The notes under the pieces were generated by a model. It had not been told where the DNA came from. It worked only from the letters and a program-made list of their open reading frames with translations, and did no database searches. This document shows positions 8,035-15,990 of a stretch of DNA of 37,712 nucleotides, piece by piece. The position numbers were made by a program, and so were the translations under genes. Source of the stretch: Gammaproteobacteria bacterium (GTDB lineage Bacteria; Pseudomonadota; Gammaproteobacteria; Nevskiales; Nevskiaceae); NCBI GenBank assembly GCA_028871525.1, contig JAGWMX010000017.1, positions 1 to 37,712 of the forward strand, written 5' to 3'. Within the stretch, counting starts at the first letter, position 1. The number at the start of each line of letters is the position of its first letter.

Positions 8035-9368
8035 AGCCGACGCAGCGTGATCGGCAGGCGATCGCGCGGAATCGGCAACGAAGTATGGTCCTGCCGGATC
8101 CGGTAGCCCTCGGGCACCGACCAGGAGAAACCAAGCAACAGCCGGTGCAGCACCGCCTTGATCTCCAGTTCGCCGAAGTGCAGGCCGATGCACTTGTGTA
8201 CCCCGCCGCCGAACGGCACCCAGGCGTACGGGTGGCGCCGGTCTTCGCGCCGGCCCTCCGCGAAGCGTTCGGGATCGAAACGCTCCGGCTCGTGCCAAAG
8301 CTCCGGCAGCAGATGGGTGAAGGCCGGCGAGATTTCCACCAGCGCGTTGGCCGGAATCCGATAGCCCTTGAACTCGACCTCGGCGGTGGTGCGCCGCGGC
8401 AGAAACGGCACCGGCGCCACCAGGCGCAGGGTCTCGCGCATCGCCAGATCCATGGACGTCAGCATGCCGATCTGACCGTACTCGAGTTCCACGCTGCCCA
8501 GCGTCCGGCTTTCCTCGCGCAGCCGCTCCTGCCAATACGGATACTTGGCGAGAAAATACACGAGATTGGTCAGCGTGATCGTACTGGTGTCGTGTGCGGC
8601 CATCAGCAGAAAGATCATGTGGTTGACGATGTCTTCGTCGGAGAAACGCTGGCCGTCCTCGGTGGTTGCGCGGCACAGCTCGGCGAACAGGTCGCCCGCG
8701 CCTGCGTCGGCGCGCTTGGCCGGCAACCGCGGGAGGAAGAACCGTTCCAGCAGCCGGCGGCCGCGCAAGCCCCTGCGCCAGCGCGTGCCCGGCAGCGGCA
8801 GGCGCAGCAGGCTGGTGGCCGCCTGCACGGTGTCGAAAAAGGCGCGGTTGAGCGCGTCGGCCTGCGCCCCCGCCGATTCGCCGACGAACACGCGGCTGCC
8901 GACCTCCAGCGTCAGGCGCTTGAAATGATCGTAGGCCAGCAGGCCGTCACCGGGTTGCCAGCGCGCCAACTCCTGCCCGATCACCGGCTGCATGCGCGCC
9001 AGGTAGCCGGCCAGCGCCTCGCGCCGGAACGCGCCCTGCATGATGCGCCGATGCAGCCGGTGTTCGGCGAAATCCAGCAGCATCAGTCCGCGCGGAAACA
9101 GGCGACCGATGAAGGCGTTCCAGCCGTCGTTGGCGAAGCGCTCGTCGGTGTTCTGCAACACCAGTTGATTGGCGTCCGGACCCAGCAGCCACAGAAAGCG
9201 CATGCCCAGCGCGCGCGCCCAGGACACTGCGCCATAACGCTGAAACCGTTCGCCCACCAGCGCCAGCGGATCGCGCAGCGAGCGGAAAGTGTCGCCGACC
9301 AACGGCGGCCCCGGCTCGCCCGGAATACCGGCGAATCGCTGGTTGAACCGCATCGCCGCCGCATTCAT
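8031..9368 (-). CDS. cytochrome P450
   Basis: This 445-residue soluble haem monooxygenase has the haem-binding loop FGGGVHKCIG (axial Cys393), the ExxR motif ETLR of the K helix, and the I-helix oxygen-activation stretch AAHDTSTIT. There is no membrane anchor, as usual for bacterial P450s that take electrons from a ferredoxin; no redox partner is encoded here. The substrate is unknown. The start ATG 9368 is preceded on the minus strand by a GAGGG-like site about 6 bases upstream. It is first in an operon with the thioesterase, MFS exporter and DUF3429 protein, which may together modify and export a lipid-like compound. Two palindromes sit just upstream. Confidence 0.95.
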   Translation of the reverse strand: MNAAAMRFNQRFAGIPGEPGPPLVGDTFRSLRDPLALVGERFQRYGAVSWARALGMRFLWLLGPDANQLVLQNTDERFANDGWNAFIGRLFPRGLMLLDFAEHRLHRRIMQGAFRREALAGYLARMQPVIGQELARWQPGDGLLAYDHFKRLTLEVGSRVFVGESAGAQADALNRAFFDTVQAATSLLRLPLPGTRWRRGLRGRRLLERFFLPRLPAKRADAGAGDLFAELCRATTEDGQRFSDEDIVNHMIFLLMAAHDTSTITLTNLVYFLAKYPYWQERLREESRTLGSVELEYGQIGMLTSMDLAMRETLRLVAPVPFLPRRTTAEVEFKGYRIPANALVEISPAFTHLLPELWHEPERFDPERFAEGRREDRRHPYAWVPFGGGVHKCIGLHFGELEIKAVLHRLLLGFSWSVPEGYRIRQDHTSLPIPRDRLPITLRRL

Positions 9369-9392
9369 CGCGCATCCCTCGTCGGTCCTTGT

Positions 9393-9426
9393 TGAACGAT
9401 TGTTCAGGCGCGCTGACCGGCGGTCA
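9393..9426. promoter_or_regulatory. paired palindromes upstream of the P450 operon
   Basis: Two perfect dyads lie 25-58 bases before the P450 start. TGAAC-gatt-GTTCA is at 9393-9406 and TGACC-ggc-GGTCA at 9414-9426. Spaced half-sites of this kind suit a TetR-family repressor. No such regulator is encoded in the window, so the assignment rests on symmetry and position. Confidence 0.45.
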
Positions 9427-9622
9427 AGCCGGCGCCGCGCGCACGATCTCGATTGGCTTGCCGCCCAACGCCTCGCCGGCGTCCTGCGGCCGTGCGCGGC
9501 GCCGGCCGGCCGACGCTCCAAGGCGATGCCTGGGATACGCCCGCTGCAATCCTCCGCCGGCGTTTACAATGCGCACCGCGCTTCGCCGCCTCTGTGCTGA
9601 AGCCTCGCCCAGGAGCCGACGC

Positions 9623-11434
9623 ATGCCTTCAGCCGCCCCGAACCCGCCGCCGCCAATGCGTTTCAGCGAGCTGCCGCTGGCCGCGCCGCTGCTGCAGGCG
9701 CTGGAATCGATCGGCTACGAATCGCCCAGCCCGATCCAGGCGCGCACCATCCCGCCGCTGCTCGACGGCCGCGACCTGATCGGCCAGGCACAGACCGGCA
9801 CCGGCAAGACTGCCGCCTTCGCGCTGCCGATCCTGTCGCGACTCGAGCTGGCGAAAAAGACCCCGCAGGCGCTGGTGCTGGCGCCGACGCGCGAGCTGGC
9901 AATCCAGGTCGCCGAGGCGTTTCAGAAGTACGCCGGCCGCCTGCCCGGCTTTCACGTGCTGCCGATCTACGGCGGCCAGAGCTACGCGCCGCAACTGAAG
10001 GGGTTGAAGCGCGGCGCGCAGGTCGTCGTCGGCACGCCCGGCCGCGTCGTCGATCACATCAAGCGCGGCACCTTAAAACTCGACGCCGTCAAGCATCTGG
10101 TACTGGACGAAGCCGACGAGATGCTGCGCATGGGCTTCATCGACGACGTCGAATGGGTGCTGCAGCGCACGCCGCAGGAACGCCAGATCGCGCTGTTTTC
10201 TGCGACCATGCCGCCGGCCATCCGCCGCGTCGCGCAGACCTACCTGCGCGACCCGGTGGAAGTAACGATCAAGTCCAGAACCACCACCGGCGCCAATATC
10301 CGCCAACGCTACTGGCTGGTCAGCGGACTGCAGAAACTCGATGCACTGACCCGCTTCCTCGAAACCGAGGATTTCGACGGCATGCTGGTGTTCGTGCGCA
10401 CCAAGGCGGCGACCCAGGAACTGGCGGACAGGCTGGAGGCGCGCGGATTCGCGGCCGCGGCGCTCAACGGCGACATGGAGCAGAAAATCCGCGAGCGCAC
10501 CGTCGCCCGCCTCAAGCACGGCCAGATCGACATTCTCGTCGCCACCGACGTCGCCGCGCGCGGGCTGGATGTGGAGCGCATCAGCCACGTCGTCAACTAC
10601 GACATCCCCACCGACACCGAATCCTACGTGCACCGCATCGGCCGTACCGGCCGCGCCGGCCGCAGCGGCGAGGCGATCCTGTTCGTGTCCCCGCGCGAGC
10701 GCCACCTGCTGAAGGCCATCGAGCGCGCCACCCGGCAGCCGATCGAGGCGCTCTCCGCGCCCAGCGCCGACGCCATCAACCGGCGCCGCCTCGAACGTTT
10801 CAAACAGACGCTTGCCGAGACGCTGGACGCGGCGCAGACCGACGCCGATCTTCGCGCGCAGATCGACGCCTACCGCGGTGCGCTCGGCGAATACGAGCTC
10901 GCCTCCGGCACGCCGCTGGCCGACCTCGCCGCCACGCTGGCGGTGCTGGCGCAAAGCGGCAAACCGATGCTGCCGGGCACCGCAACCACCGCGCCGGCGT
11001 CGCCGCCGCCGGCCACCGCATCGCCGCGGGCGGACACCGCCGCGGCACCGCCGCGATCCGGAGTCCAGCCCGAAACGCCGCGGCGGCCCGCGCGCGCGCC
11101 GCAGCCGCCGCGCCGGGACGCGGATCGGGGCGAGCAACCGGAGATGGAAACCTTTCGCCTCGAGGTCGGTCAGCAGCACGGCGTCAAGGCAGCCAACATC
11201 GTCGGCGCCATCGCCAACGAAGCCGGGCTGGACAGCCGCTATATCGGCCGCGTCGAGATTCTCGACGATCACAGCCTGGTCGAGCTGCCGGTCGGCATGC
11301 CCAAGGCGGTGTTCCGCGAGCTGCGCAAGGTCTGGGTCTGCAGCCGCCAGCTGCAGATCAGCCGGCTGCAGCCGGACGCCGCGGAAAGCCGCCCGCCGTC
11401 ACGGCCGCGCGGGGCACGGCGGCAGCGTCACTGA
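9623..11434 (+). CDS. deaD: DEAD-box ATP-dependent RNA helicase, DeaD/CsdA type
   Basis: This 603-residue RNA helicase has the full motif set: Q-motif FSELPLAAPLLQAL, motif I AQTGTGKT (56-63), PTRELAIQ, DEAD (162-165), SAT in LFSATMPP, and VATDVAARGLD plus HRIGRTGRAGR in the second RecA domain. A proline/alanine-rich linker (about 455-505) leads to a DbpA-type RNA-binding domain at about 511-581 (FRLEVGQQHGVKAANIVGAI). The family assists ribosome assembly and RNA decay, especially in the cold. The start ATG 9623 follows AGGAG with 7-base spacing. DeaD versus a close paralog is judged from length and the C-terminal domain. Confidence 0.93.
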   Translation: MPSAAPNPPPPMRFSELPLAAPLLQALESIGYESPSPIQARTIPPLLDGRDLIGQAQTGTGKTAAFALPILSRLELAKKTPQALVLAPTRELAIQVAEAFQKYAGRLPGFHVLPIYGGQSYAPQLKGLKRGAQVVVGTPGRVVDHIKRGTLKLDAVKHLVLDEADEMLRMGFIDDVEWVLQRTPQERQIALFSATMPPAIRRVAQTYLRDPVEVTIKSRTTTGANIRQRYWLVSGLQKLDALTRFLETEDFDGMLVFVRTKAATQELADRLEARGFAAAALNGDMEQKIRERTVARLKHGQIDILVATDVAARGLDVERISHVVNYDIPTDTESYVHRIGRTGRAGRSGEAILFVSPRERHLLKAIERATRQPIEALSAPSADAINRRRLERFKQTLAETLDAAQTDADLRAQIDAYRGALGEYELASGTPLADLAATLAVLAQSGKPMLPGTATTAPASPPPATASPRADTAAAPPRSGVQPETPRRPARAPQPPRRDADRGEQPEMETFRLEVGQQHGVKAANIVGAIANEAGLDSRYIGRVEILDDHSLVELPVGMPKAVFRELRKVWVCSRQLQISRLQPDAAESRPPSRPRGARRQRH

Positions 11435-11538
11435 CGCGCTCGCCAACGGCAGCGCAAGCGCCGCTGCGGTCGAGCGGCCCGGATACGCGCGCCGAACCCT
11501 GCAAGGCGATCCGCAGCGTCGGCCAGGCGACGGCTCGG

Positions 11539-11544
11539 TATACT
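11539..11544 (+). promoter_or_regulatory. possible -10 element of the small-protein pair
   Basis: TATACT sits 28 bases before the ATG of the 52-residue protein, in an otherwise GC-rich stretch. No convincing -35 hexamer is seen 17 bases upstream, so this is tentative. Confidence 0.3.
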
Positions 11545-11571
11545 GTCCGGGCACGTCAAGCGGAAGGCAAC

Positions 11572-11730
11572 ATGGCCAAACCCAACTACGGCTTCGACAA
11601 GCGGCAGCGCGAGCTGAAAAAAAACCGCAAGCAGGAAGAAAAGCGCCTGAAGAGACAGGCCCGCAATGCGCCTGCGGACGCCGCCGGAGCAGCGGATAGC
11701 GCAGCAACCAGCCAGGAGATCCAGAAATGA
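11572..11730 (+). CDS. small conserved basic protein, 52 aa
   Basis: The protein begins MAKPNYGFDKRQRELKKNRK and is a Lys/Arg/Glu-rich helix followed by an Ala-rich tail. Proteins with this MAKPNYGFxKRQRE start are common in proteobacteria and have no known function. A good ribosome-binding site (GGAAGG) precedes ATG 11572. It overlaps the next small gene by ATGA. Confidence 0.8.
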   Translation: MAKPNYGFDKRQRELKKNRKQEEKRLKRQARNAPADAAGAADSAATSQEIQK

Positions 11731-11828
11731 GCAAGGGCATGGACCGCAAGAAGGAAACCAAGAAGAAGCCGGCGATGAATATCCTGGAAAAGAGGGCGGC
11801 CAAGGCGGAGAAGAAAAAGAAGAAGTAG
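11727..11828 (+). CDS. very small lysine-rich protein, 33 aa
   Basis: The start ATG 11727 overlaps the stop of the preceding gene (ATGA), and the frame ends at TAG 11828 after a run of lysines. The product opens MSKGMDRKKETKKKPAMNIL; over 40 percent is lysine. The coupling, the codon pattern and an AGGAG about 10 bases upstream make translation likely. Such polycationic mini-proteins may bind RNA or ribosomes; that is inference from composition. Confidence 0.65.
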   Translation: MSKGMDRKKETKKKPAMNILEKRAAKAEKKKKK

Positions 11829-11921
11829 GCGTGGCTGCCCGCGCGTCTGCGGCAAGCTCGACCGCCGCCGCGCCAGCGTCCCGCCCCGCGCGCCGGCCGC
11901 GTCGCTGAGCCGCGACCGCGC

Positions 11922-12800
11922 ATGAAATCGCCCCCAGGCCTGCAGCCGCTGATCGACGACGGCATCGTCGACCAGGTCGTCCGCCAGCTCAAAAGCGGCA
12001 AGGAAGCCTCGGTCTACATCGTCGCCTGCGGCGGCCGGATTCGCTGCGCCAAGGTCTACAAGGACGCGGAACGCCGCAGCTTCCACAAACTCGCCGAATA
12101 TCGGGAAGGCCGCAAGGCTCGTGGCAGCCGCGACGCGCGCGCGATGGGCAAGCGCAGCCGCCACGGCCGCAAGCTGCAGGAAACGGAATGGAAAAACGCC
12201 GAGGTCGAGGCGCTCTACCGGCTCGCCGGCGCCGGCGTTCGCGTGCCCGAACCGCAAGGGGTCTATGACGGCGTGCTGCTGATGGAACTGGTGGTGGATG
12301 CTCGAGGCAACCCGGCGCCGCGGCTCAGCGAAGTGGCGCCGACGCCGGCGCAAGCCCGCGCCTGGCACGCCTTCATGATCGGCCAGATCGTGCGCATGCT
12401 CTGCGCCGGTCTGATCCATGGCGATCTGTCCGAATACAACGTGCTGATCGCCGCCGACGGCCCGGTCATCATCGACCTGCCGCAGGCGGTGAACGCGGCC
12501 GGCAATCAAAACGCCATGCGCATGCTCGAGCGCGACGTCGACAACATGCGCGCCGCCTTTGCCCGCGCCGCGCCCGAGCTGCTGCAGACCGGGTACGCCG
12601 GCGAAATCCGGGCGCTCTACGAAGCCGGCGAACTGAAACCCGACTCGCCGCTGACCGGCCGCTTCGAGCACGACCCGGCCCCGGCCGACGTCGGTGCGGT
12701 GCTGGCACAGATCGAAGCCGCGCGCCGCGAGGCCGCAGCGCGGCAGCGGGGACGCGAGGCGGCCGATTCCGCCCGGTTTTCGGAAGACGGCGTATCATAG
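11922..12800 (+). CDS. RIO1-like atypical serine protein kinase
   Basis: This 292-residue protein has the RIO kinase core: SGKEASVYIVACGG (nucleotide-binding, no glycine-rich loop), the catalytic loop HGDLSEYNVLI (Asp168) and the metal site IIDLPQAV (Asp185). The insert with KLAEYREGRKARGSRDARAM is typical of the bacterial PA4780-like group. In eukaryotes RIO1 acts in small-subunit maturation; in bacteria the role is unknown, but the nearby RNA helicase and lysine-rich small proteins are compatible with a link to ribosomes. The start ATG follows 93 bases after the small-protein pair. Confidence 0.93.
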   Translation: MKSPPGLQPLIDDGIVDQVVRQLKSGKEASVYIVACGGRIRCAKVYKDAERRSFHKLAEYREGRKARGSRDARAMGKRSRHGRKLQETEWKNAEVEALYRLAGAGVRVPEPQGVYDGVLLMELVVDARGNPAPRLSEVAPTPAQARAWHAFMIGQIVRMLCAGLIHGDLSEYNVLIAADGPVIIDLPQAVNAAGNQNAMRMLERDVDNMRAAFARAAPELLQTGYAGEIRALYEAGELKPDSPLTGRFEHDPAPADVGAVLAQIEAARREAAARQRGREAADSARFSEDGVS

Positions 12801-12942
12801 AAGGAGTTCCGCTTCGCCCGAGCCGCTGGTTTTTCGTCAACCCGGCCCGGGGAATCGGCCGAATCCTTGCCGTGTATCCAGCATGCTCATCGGGATACGA
12901 TGCACGGACCCCGTCCACCACTCAAGCAAAGGGGTCACTCCG

Positions 12943-13329
12943 TTGGCCAACAATCCGCGCGCTTTCGATCCTCGCGCCCGCGAGGCGCAGCAACGCGCCT
13001 ACCTTGCGGTGCCGACGCTGGCGGAACAATTTCCCGGCGTCGATGAAGTCAGCGTGGAACTGCGTTTCATGCTGCCGGGCGGCCAGCCGCACTCGTCGCC
13101 GCACAAGCGGATCTTCCTGCCCGACATGCAGGCGTTTTTCGGCATCCAATGTCCGGACCGGGACTGCAGCGGCGGCGGGTTTGACCTGGGGTCGGCGATC
13201 AAGGCAGCCGCGCGCAGCAAGCGCCGCGGCGCCTCCGGCAGCCTGCAGTGCCAGGGGGTCAAGGCAGGCGATCCCTGCAGCGTGTCGCTGAACTACAGCG
13301 TGGCCATCCGGCGCGGCGGCGCCGGCTGA
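12943..13329 (+). CDS. hypothetical protein with a CxxxxC motif
   Basis: This 128-residue protein starts at TTG 12943, chosen because AAGGGG precedes it at good spacing and it begins the plausible segment LANNPRAFDPRAREAQQRAYL. ATG 12883 is an in-frame alternative without a ribosome-binding site. Features are a strand-rich first half (VSVELRFMLPGG), QCPDRDCSGGGFDLGSAI with two close cysteines, and a third and fourth cysteine near LQCQGVKAGDPCS. The four cysteines could bind zinc. It seems to be a conserved hypothetical; no function is assigned. Confidence 0.7.
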   Translation: MANNPRAFDPRAREAQQRAYLAVPTLAEQFPGVDEVSVELRFMLPGGQPHSSPHKRIFLPDMQAFFGIQCPDRDCSGGGFDLGSAIKAAARSKRRGASGSLQCQGVKAGDPCSVSLNYSVAIRRGGAG

Positions 13330-13445
13330 GGCGGCGCTTGCTGGTCACGCCGCCGTTCGCGATGCCCGGCCGTCGATGGGGCGATCCGGCCCGGGTTCGC
13401 CGTTGCGCCTCCGGCGCCTGTCCCGACTCGATCTCGCGCAGCCGG

Positions 13446-13474
13446 TTGTTCAAGCGCCTTAAGCGCTCAAACAA
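13446..13474. terminator. bidirectional terminator-like stem-loop
   Basis: TTGTT-ca-AGCGC-cttaa-GCGCT-ca-AACAA forms a 5+5 bp stem with a symmetrical 2x2 internal loop and a 5-base loop. Because the outer arms are TTGTT/AACAA it would give U-rich ends on either strand. It lies between two convergent genes, where a shared terminator is expected. Confidence 0.6.
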
Positions 13475-13492
13475 TCAGCGCCCCGCGATGAT

Positions 13493-13972
13493 CTAACGCG
13501 CGGCCTCGGCGACGATCTTGTCGAACACCGGGTCCAGCTCGCGCGCCATCGCATCCAGCGCTGGCACGCCGTAGGCCGCGAACACCGCGGTGGGCTTGCG
13601 GTAGGTGATGTCCGCCGCGCCGTCTGCGGTCTCGGTCAGGTAGATGCGCAGCGGCGCCTCGATGCCGGCCGGCACGCTGGCCGCCAGCATGCGCACCGCG
13701 TAATCGTTGCGGAACACCATCAGCACCGCGTTACCGGGAATCTTCACCCCGCGCGCCGCGGCGCCCCGGCTGGCGCTGGCCTGCGCCACCAGCCCCATAT
13801 GGTTGGCGGCGATCGCCTGCTGCAGCCGCGTCAGCGTTTCGGCATAGCCGTGGCGGGATTTCACCGTCACCATGCCGGAATACGGCGACTCCGCCGCCGC
13901 GGCCGCAGCGACAGCCACCATCATGCCGGCCAAAAACGTCGCCCTGCCCAGATCGATCAATCGCTTCATCAT
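13493..13972 (-). CDS. exported DUF302 family protein
   Basis: This 159-residue protein has a signal peptide (MMKRLIDLGRATFLAGMMVAVAAAAAAES) with cleavage probably near AAA-ES, so it should be periplasmic. The mature part matches DUF302: SRHGYAETLTRLQQAIAANHMGLVAQ, then GVKIPGNAVLMVFRNDYAVRMLAA, and APLRIYLTE near the end. The family has no agreed function. The adjacent ATG pair 13972/13969 or GTG 13978 could each start it; GGGTGAG lies just upstream. Confidence 0.85.
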   Translation of the reverse strand: MMKRLIDLGRATFLAGMMVAVAAAAAAESPYSGMVTVKSRHGYAETLTRLQQAIAANHMGLVAQASASRGAAARGVKIPGNAVLMVFRNDYAVRMLAASVPAGIEAPLRIYLTETADGAADITYRKPTAVFAAYGVPALDAMARELDPVFDKIVAEAAR

Positions 13973-14197
13973 GCTCACCCGTTCGTGCGTCCACCGCCCC
14001 GACTGTCGTCGCCGGATTCTAGCTCGCGGACCGATGCGGGGTCGGCAGCGGCTGGCTGCTGGCGGGCCGGGCGCTGCGGCGGCGTCCGGCAGACGCCGGC
14101 GCGCCCGCCGGCGTTGATCGTCGGGCGCGACTTTCGCTAAAGTCTGACACTGGCCGTCACCGGCGACGATGCGGGTCCGTCCACACCGGGAGCGCAG

Positions 14198-14680
14198 GTG
14201 CAGCAGCAGAGCGACAAACCAGGCGTCGCGGTCTTCCCACCGCTGTTCTTCGCCGCCGCGCTGATCCTGGCGCTGGTGCTGAACTGGCTGTGGCCGCTGC
14301 CGCTGGCCGGGCGCGGTGCCTTGCCGGCGTTGGAACTAGCGTTGGGACTGGCGCTGGTGCTGGCCGGCGCCGCACTGCTGGCCTGGGGACGCAGGACCAT
14401 GCTGCGCGCCGGCACGCCCATCGACCCCTCGCAGCCGACCACCGCCATCATCACCGACGGCCCCTTCCGCCACACCCGCAACCCGCTGTACCTGTCGCTG
14501 ATCCTGCTGTTCGTCGGCCTGAGCCTGATCGCCGATACCGCCTGGGGACCGCTGCTGCTGCTGCTCGCGGTGCTGCCGGTGCTGCACTTCGGCGTCATCC
14601 GCCGCGAGGAACGCTACCTGGAGCGCAAGTTCGGCGACGTCTACCGCGCCTATCGCCGCCGGGTCCGCCGCTACCTGTGA
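14198..14680 (+). CDS. membrane methyltransferase, isoprenylcysteine carboxyl methyltransferase-like
   Basis: This 160-residue protein has about four membrane helices (PPLFFAAALILALVLNWLW, a Leu/Ala-rich second helix, LSLILLFVGLSLIA and LLLLLAVLPVLHF). The C-terminal signature GPFRHTRNPLYLSLI plus REERYLERKFGDVYRAYRRRVRRYL is that of the ICMT/phospholipid methyltransferase superfamily, which uses SAM at the membrane face. The substrate in bacteria is usually unknown. GTG 14198 follows GGGAGCGCAG. Its stop overlaps the next gene's GTG start (14677-14680). Confidence 0.88.
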   Translation: MQQQSDKPGVAVFPPLFFAAALILALVLNWLWPLPLAGRGALPALELALGLALVLAGAALLAWGRRTMLRAGTPIDPSQPTTAIITDGPFRHTRNPLYLSLILLFVGLSLIADTAWGPLLLLLAVLPVLHFGVIRREERYLERKFGDVYRAYRRRVRRYL

Positions 14681-15990
14681 CCGCGGCCGACTTCCGCACG
14701 CGCCCGCGACCGACGCTCAAATCCCGGCTGACCCACCTGCTGATCCGGGCCGGTGATCCGTCGGCGCGGCTGCGCGCCGGCGCCGCGCTGGAGCTGTACT
14801 ACGAAGTCGGCGACGCGCATTCGCATCTGTGCGCACGCTGGCTGGCCGGCGTGCGCGGGCGGTTGCGGGTCCCGCTGCGCATCAGGCCGGTGCCGGCGCC
14901 GGCGCCGGAAACCTATCCCGAGGCTGCCCGCCAGCGCGCCTTCGCCCGCGAGGACGTCCGTCGTCTGGCGCCCTGCGTCGGCCTCGAGCTGAGACATCCG
15001 CCGGCAGAACCGGACCCGGCGCTGCGCGCGACCGTGGAACGGCGGCTGGCGGCGCTGGCCGGCGATCCCGAGCGCTTCCTGACCACGGAGGCCGAGTTGA
15101 TCCCGCAATTATGGGCAGGCCGGGTACCTGCGGGCGGAGCTGGCGCCGCTGCGCCCGCCGCTGCGGCGCTGCTGCGCGAGAACGCGCTGCGCCGGCAACG
15201 GCTGGGCCATTACCTGCCGGCAATGTGGCAGTTCGGCGGCCGCTGGTTCTGGGCGCTGGAGCGGCTGCCGTGGCTGGAGCGCGCGCTGCGCGCGCGCGGC
15301 CTGCTGGACGGCGCGGCGCCGCTGATCGAGCGTCAACCGCAGCGGCTGCCGGCGCCGACGCCGGCCGCGGACGACCCGCTGGAGGTGTTTTTCAGCTTCC
15401 GCAGCCCCTACTCCTACCTGGCGCTGGTGGAGCTGGCGCGCCGGGGCGCTGGAGATTCCTGGCCGCTGCGGCTGCGCCCGGTACTGCCGATGGTGATGCG
15501 CGGCCTGACGGTGCCGCGCGCCAAGCGCATGTATATCGCCGGCGACGCCGCCCGCTGCGCGCGCGAGCTGAACATTGCCTTCGGTCACGTGCACGACCCG
15601 CTGGGCGCCGGCGTGCTGCGCCTGCTGGCCGCGTATCCCTGGTCGGCCGCGCCGGAGGTGCAGCTGCGCTACGCCGTCGCCGCCGGCCGCGCGGTGTGGG
15701 CCGAAGGCGTCAACGTAGCCGAAGACGCCGGGCTGCGTCACGTGCTCGAACACGGCGGGCTGGACGGAACGCACGCCGCCGGCGACGAGGACACGGCGCT
15801 GGCCGCCGCCGAGGACAATCGCCGCGCGCTGCAAGCCATCGGGCTGTGGGGCGTGCCCTCATTCCACTGCGGCGGCTTCGCCACCTGGGGCCAGGACCGG
15901 CTGTGGATGATCGACGAATTGCGGCGGCGCCAGCGGAATATCGCGCGCGCCGCCGGCGGCGCCGTTCAGCCTGGCGTCAGCCGACGCTGA
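14677..15990 (+). CDS. tandem DsbA-fold protein (two thioredoxin-like halves)
   Basis: This 437-residue protein appears to hold two DsbA/HCCA-isomerase-like halves. The second (about 234-420) is clear: VFFSFRSPYSYLALVELARR, a helical insert, then GLWGVPSFHCGGFATWGQDRLW, as in 2-hydroxychromene-2-carboxylate isomerase and its DsbA relatives. The first (about 37-225, starting LELYYEVGDAHSHLCARWLAG) has the same layout but is more diverged. Neither has a CxxC at the active position, so classical disulfide oxidation is unlikely and a glutathione-dependent or isomerase role is possible. No signal peptide is seen, so it is probably cytoplasmic. GTG 14677 overlaps the methyltransferase stop. It converges on the methyltransferase remnant, overlapping it by 14 bases. 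Confidence 0.85.
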   Translation: MTAADFRTRPRPTLKSRLTHLLIRAGDPSARLRAGAALELYYEVGDAHSHLCARWLAGVRGRLRVPLRIRPVPAPAPETYPEAARQRAFAREDVRRLAPCVGLELRHPPAEPDPALRATVERRLAALAGDPERFLTTEAELIPQLWAGRVPAGGAGAAAPAAAALLRENALRRQRLGHYLPAMWQFGGRWFWALERLPWLERALRARGLLDGAAPLIERQPQRLPAPTPAADDPLEVFFSFRSPYSYLALVELARRGAGDSWPLRLRPVLPMVMRGLTVPRAKRMYIAGDAARCARELNIAFGHVHDPLGAGVLRLLAAYPWSAAPEVQLRYAVAAGRAVWAEGVNVAEDAGLRHVLEHGGLDGTHAAGDEDTALAAAEDNRRALQAIGLWGVPSFHCGGFATWGQDRLWMIDELRRRQRNIARAAGGAVQPGVSRR

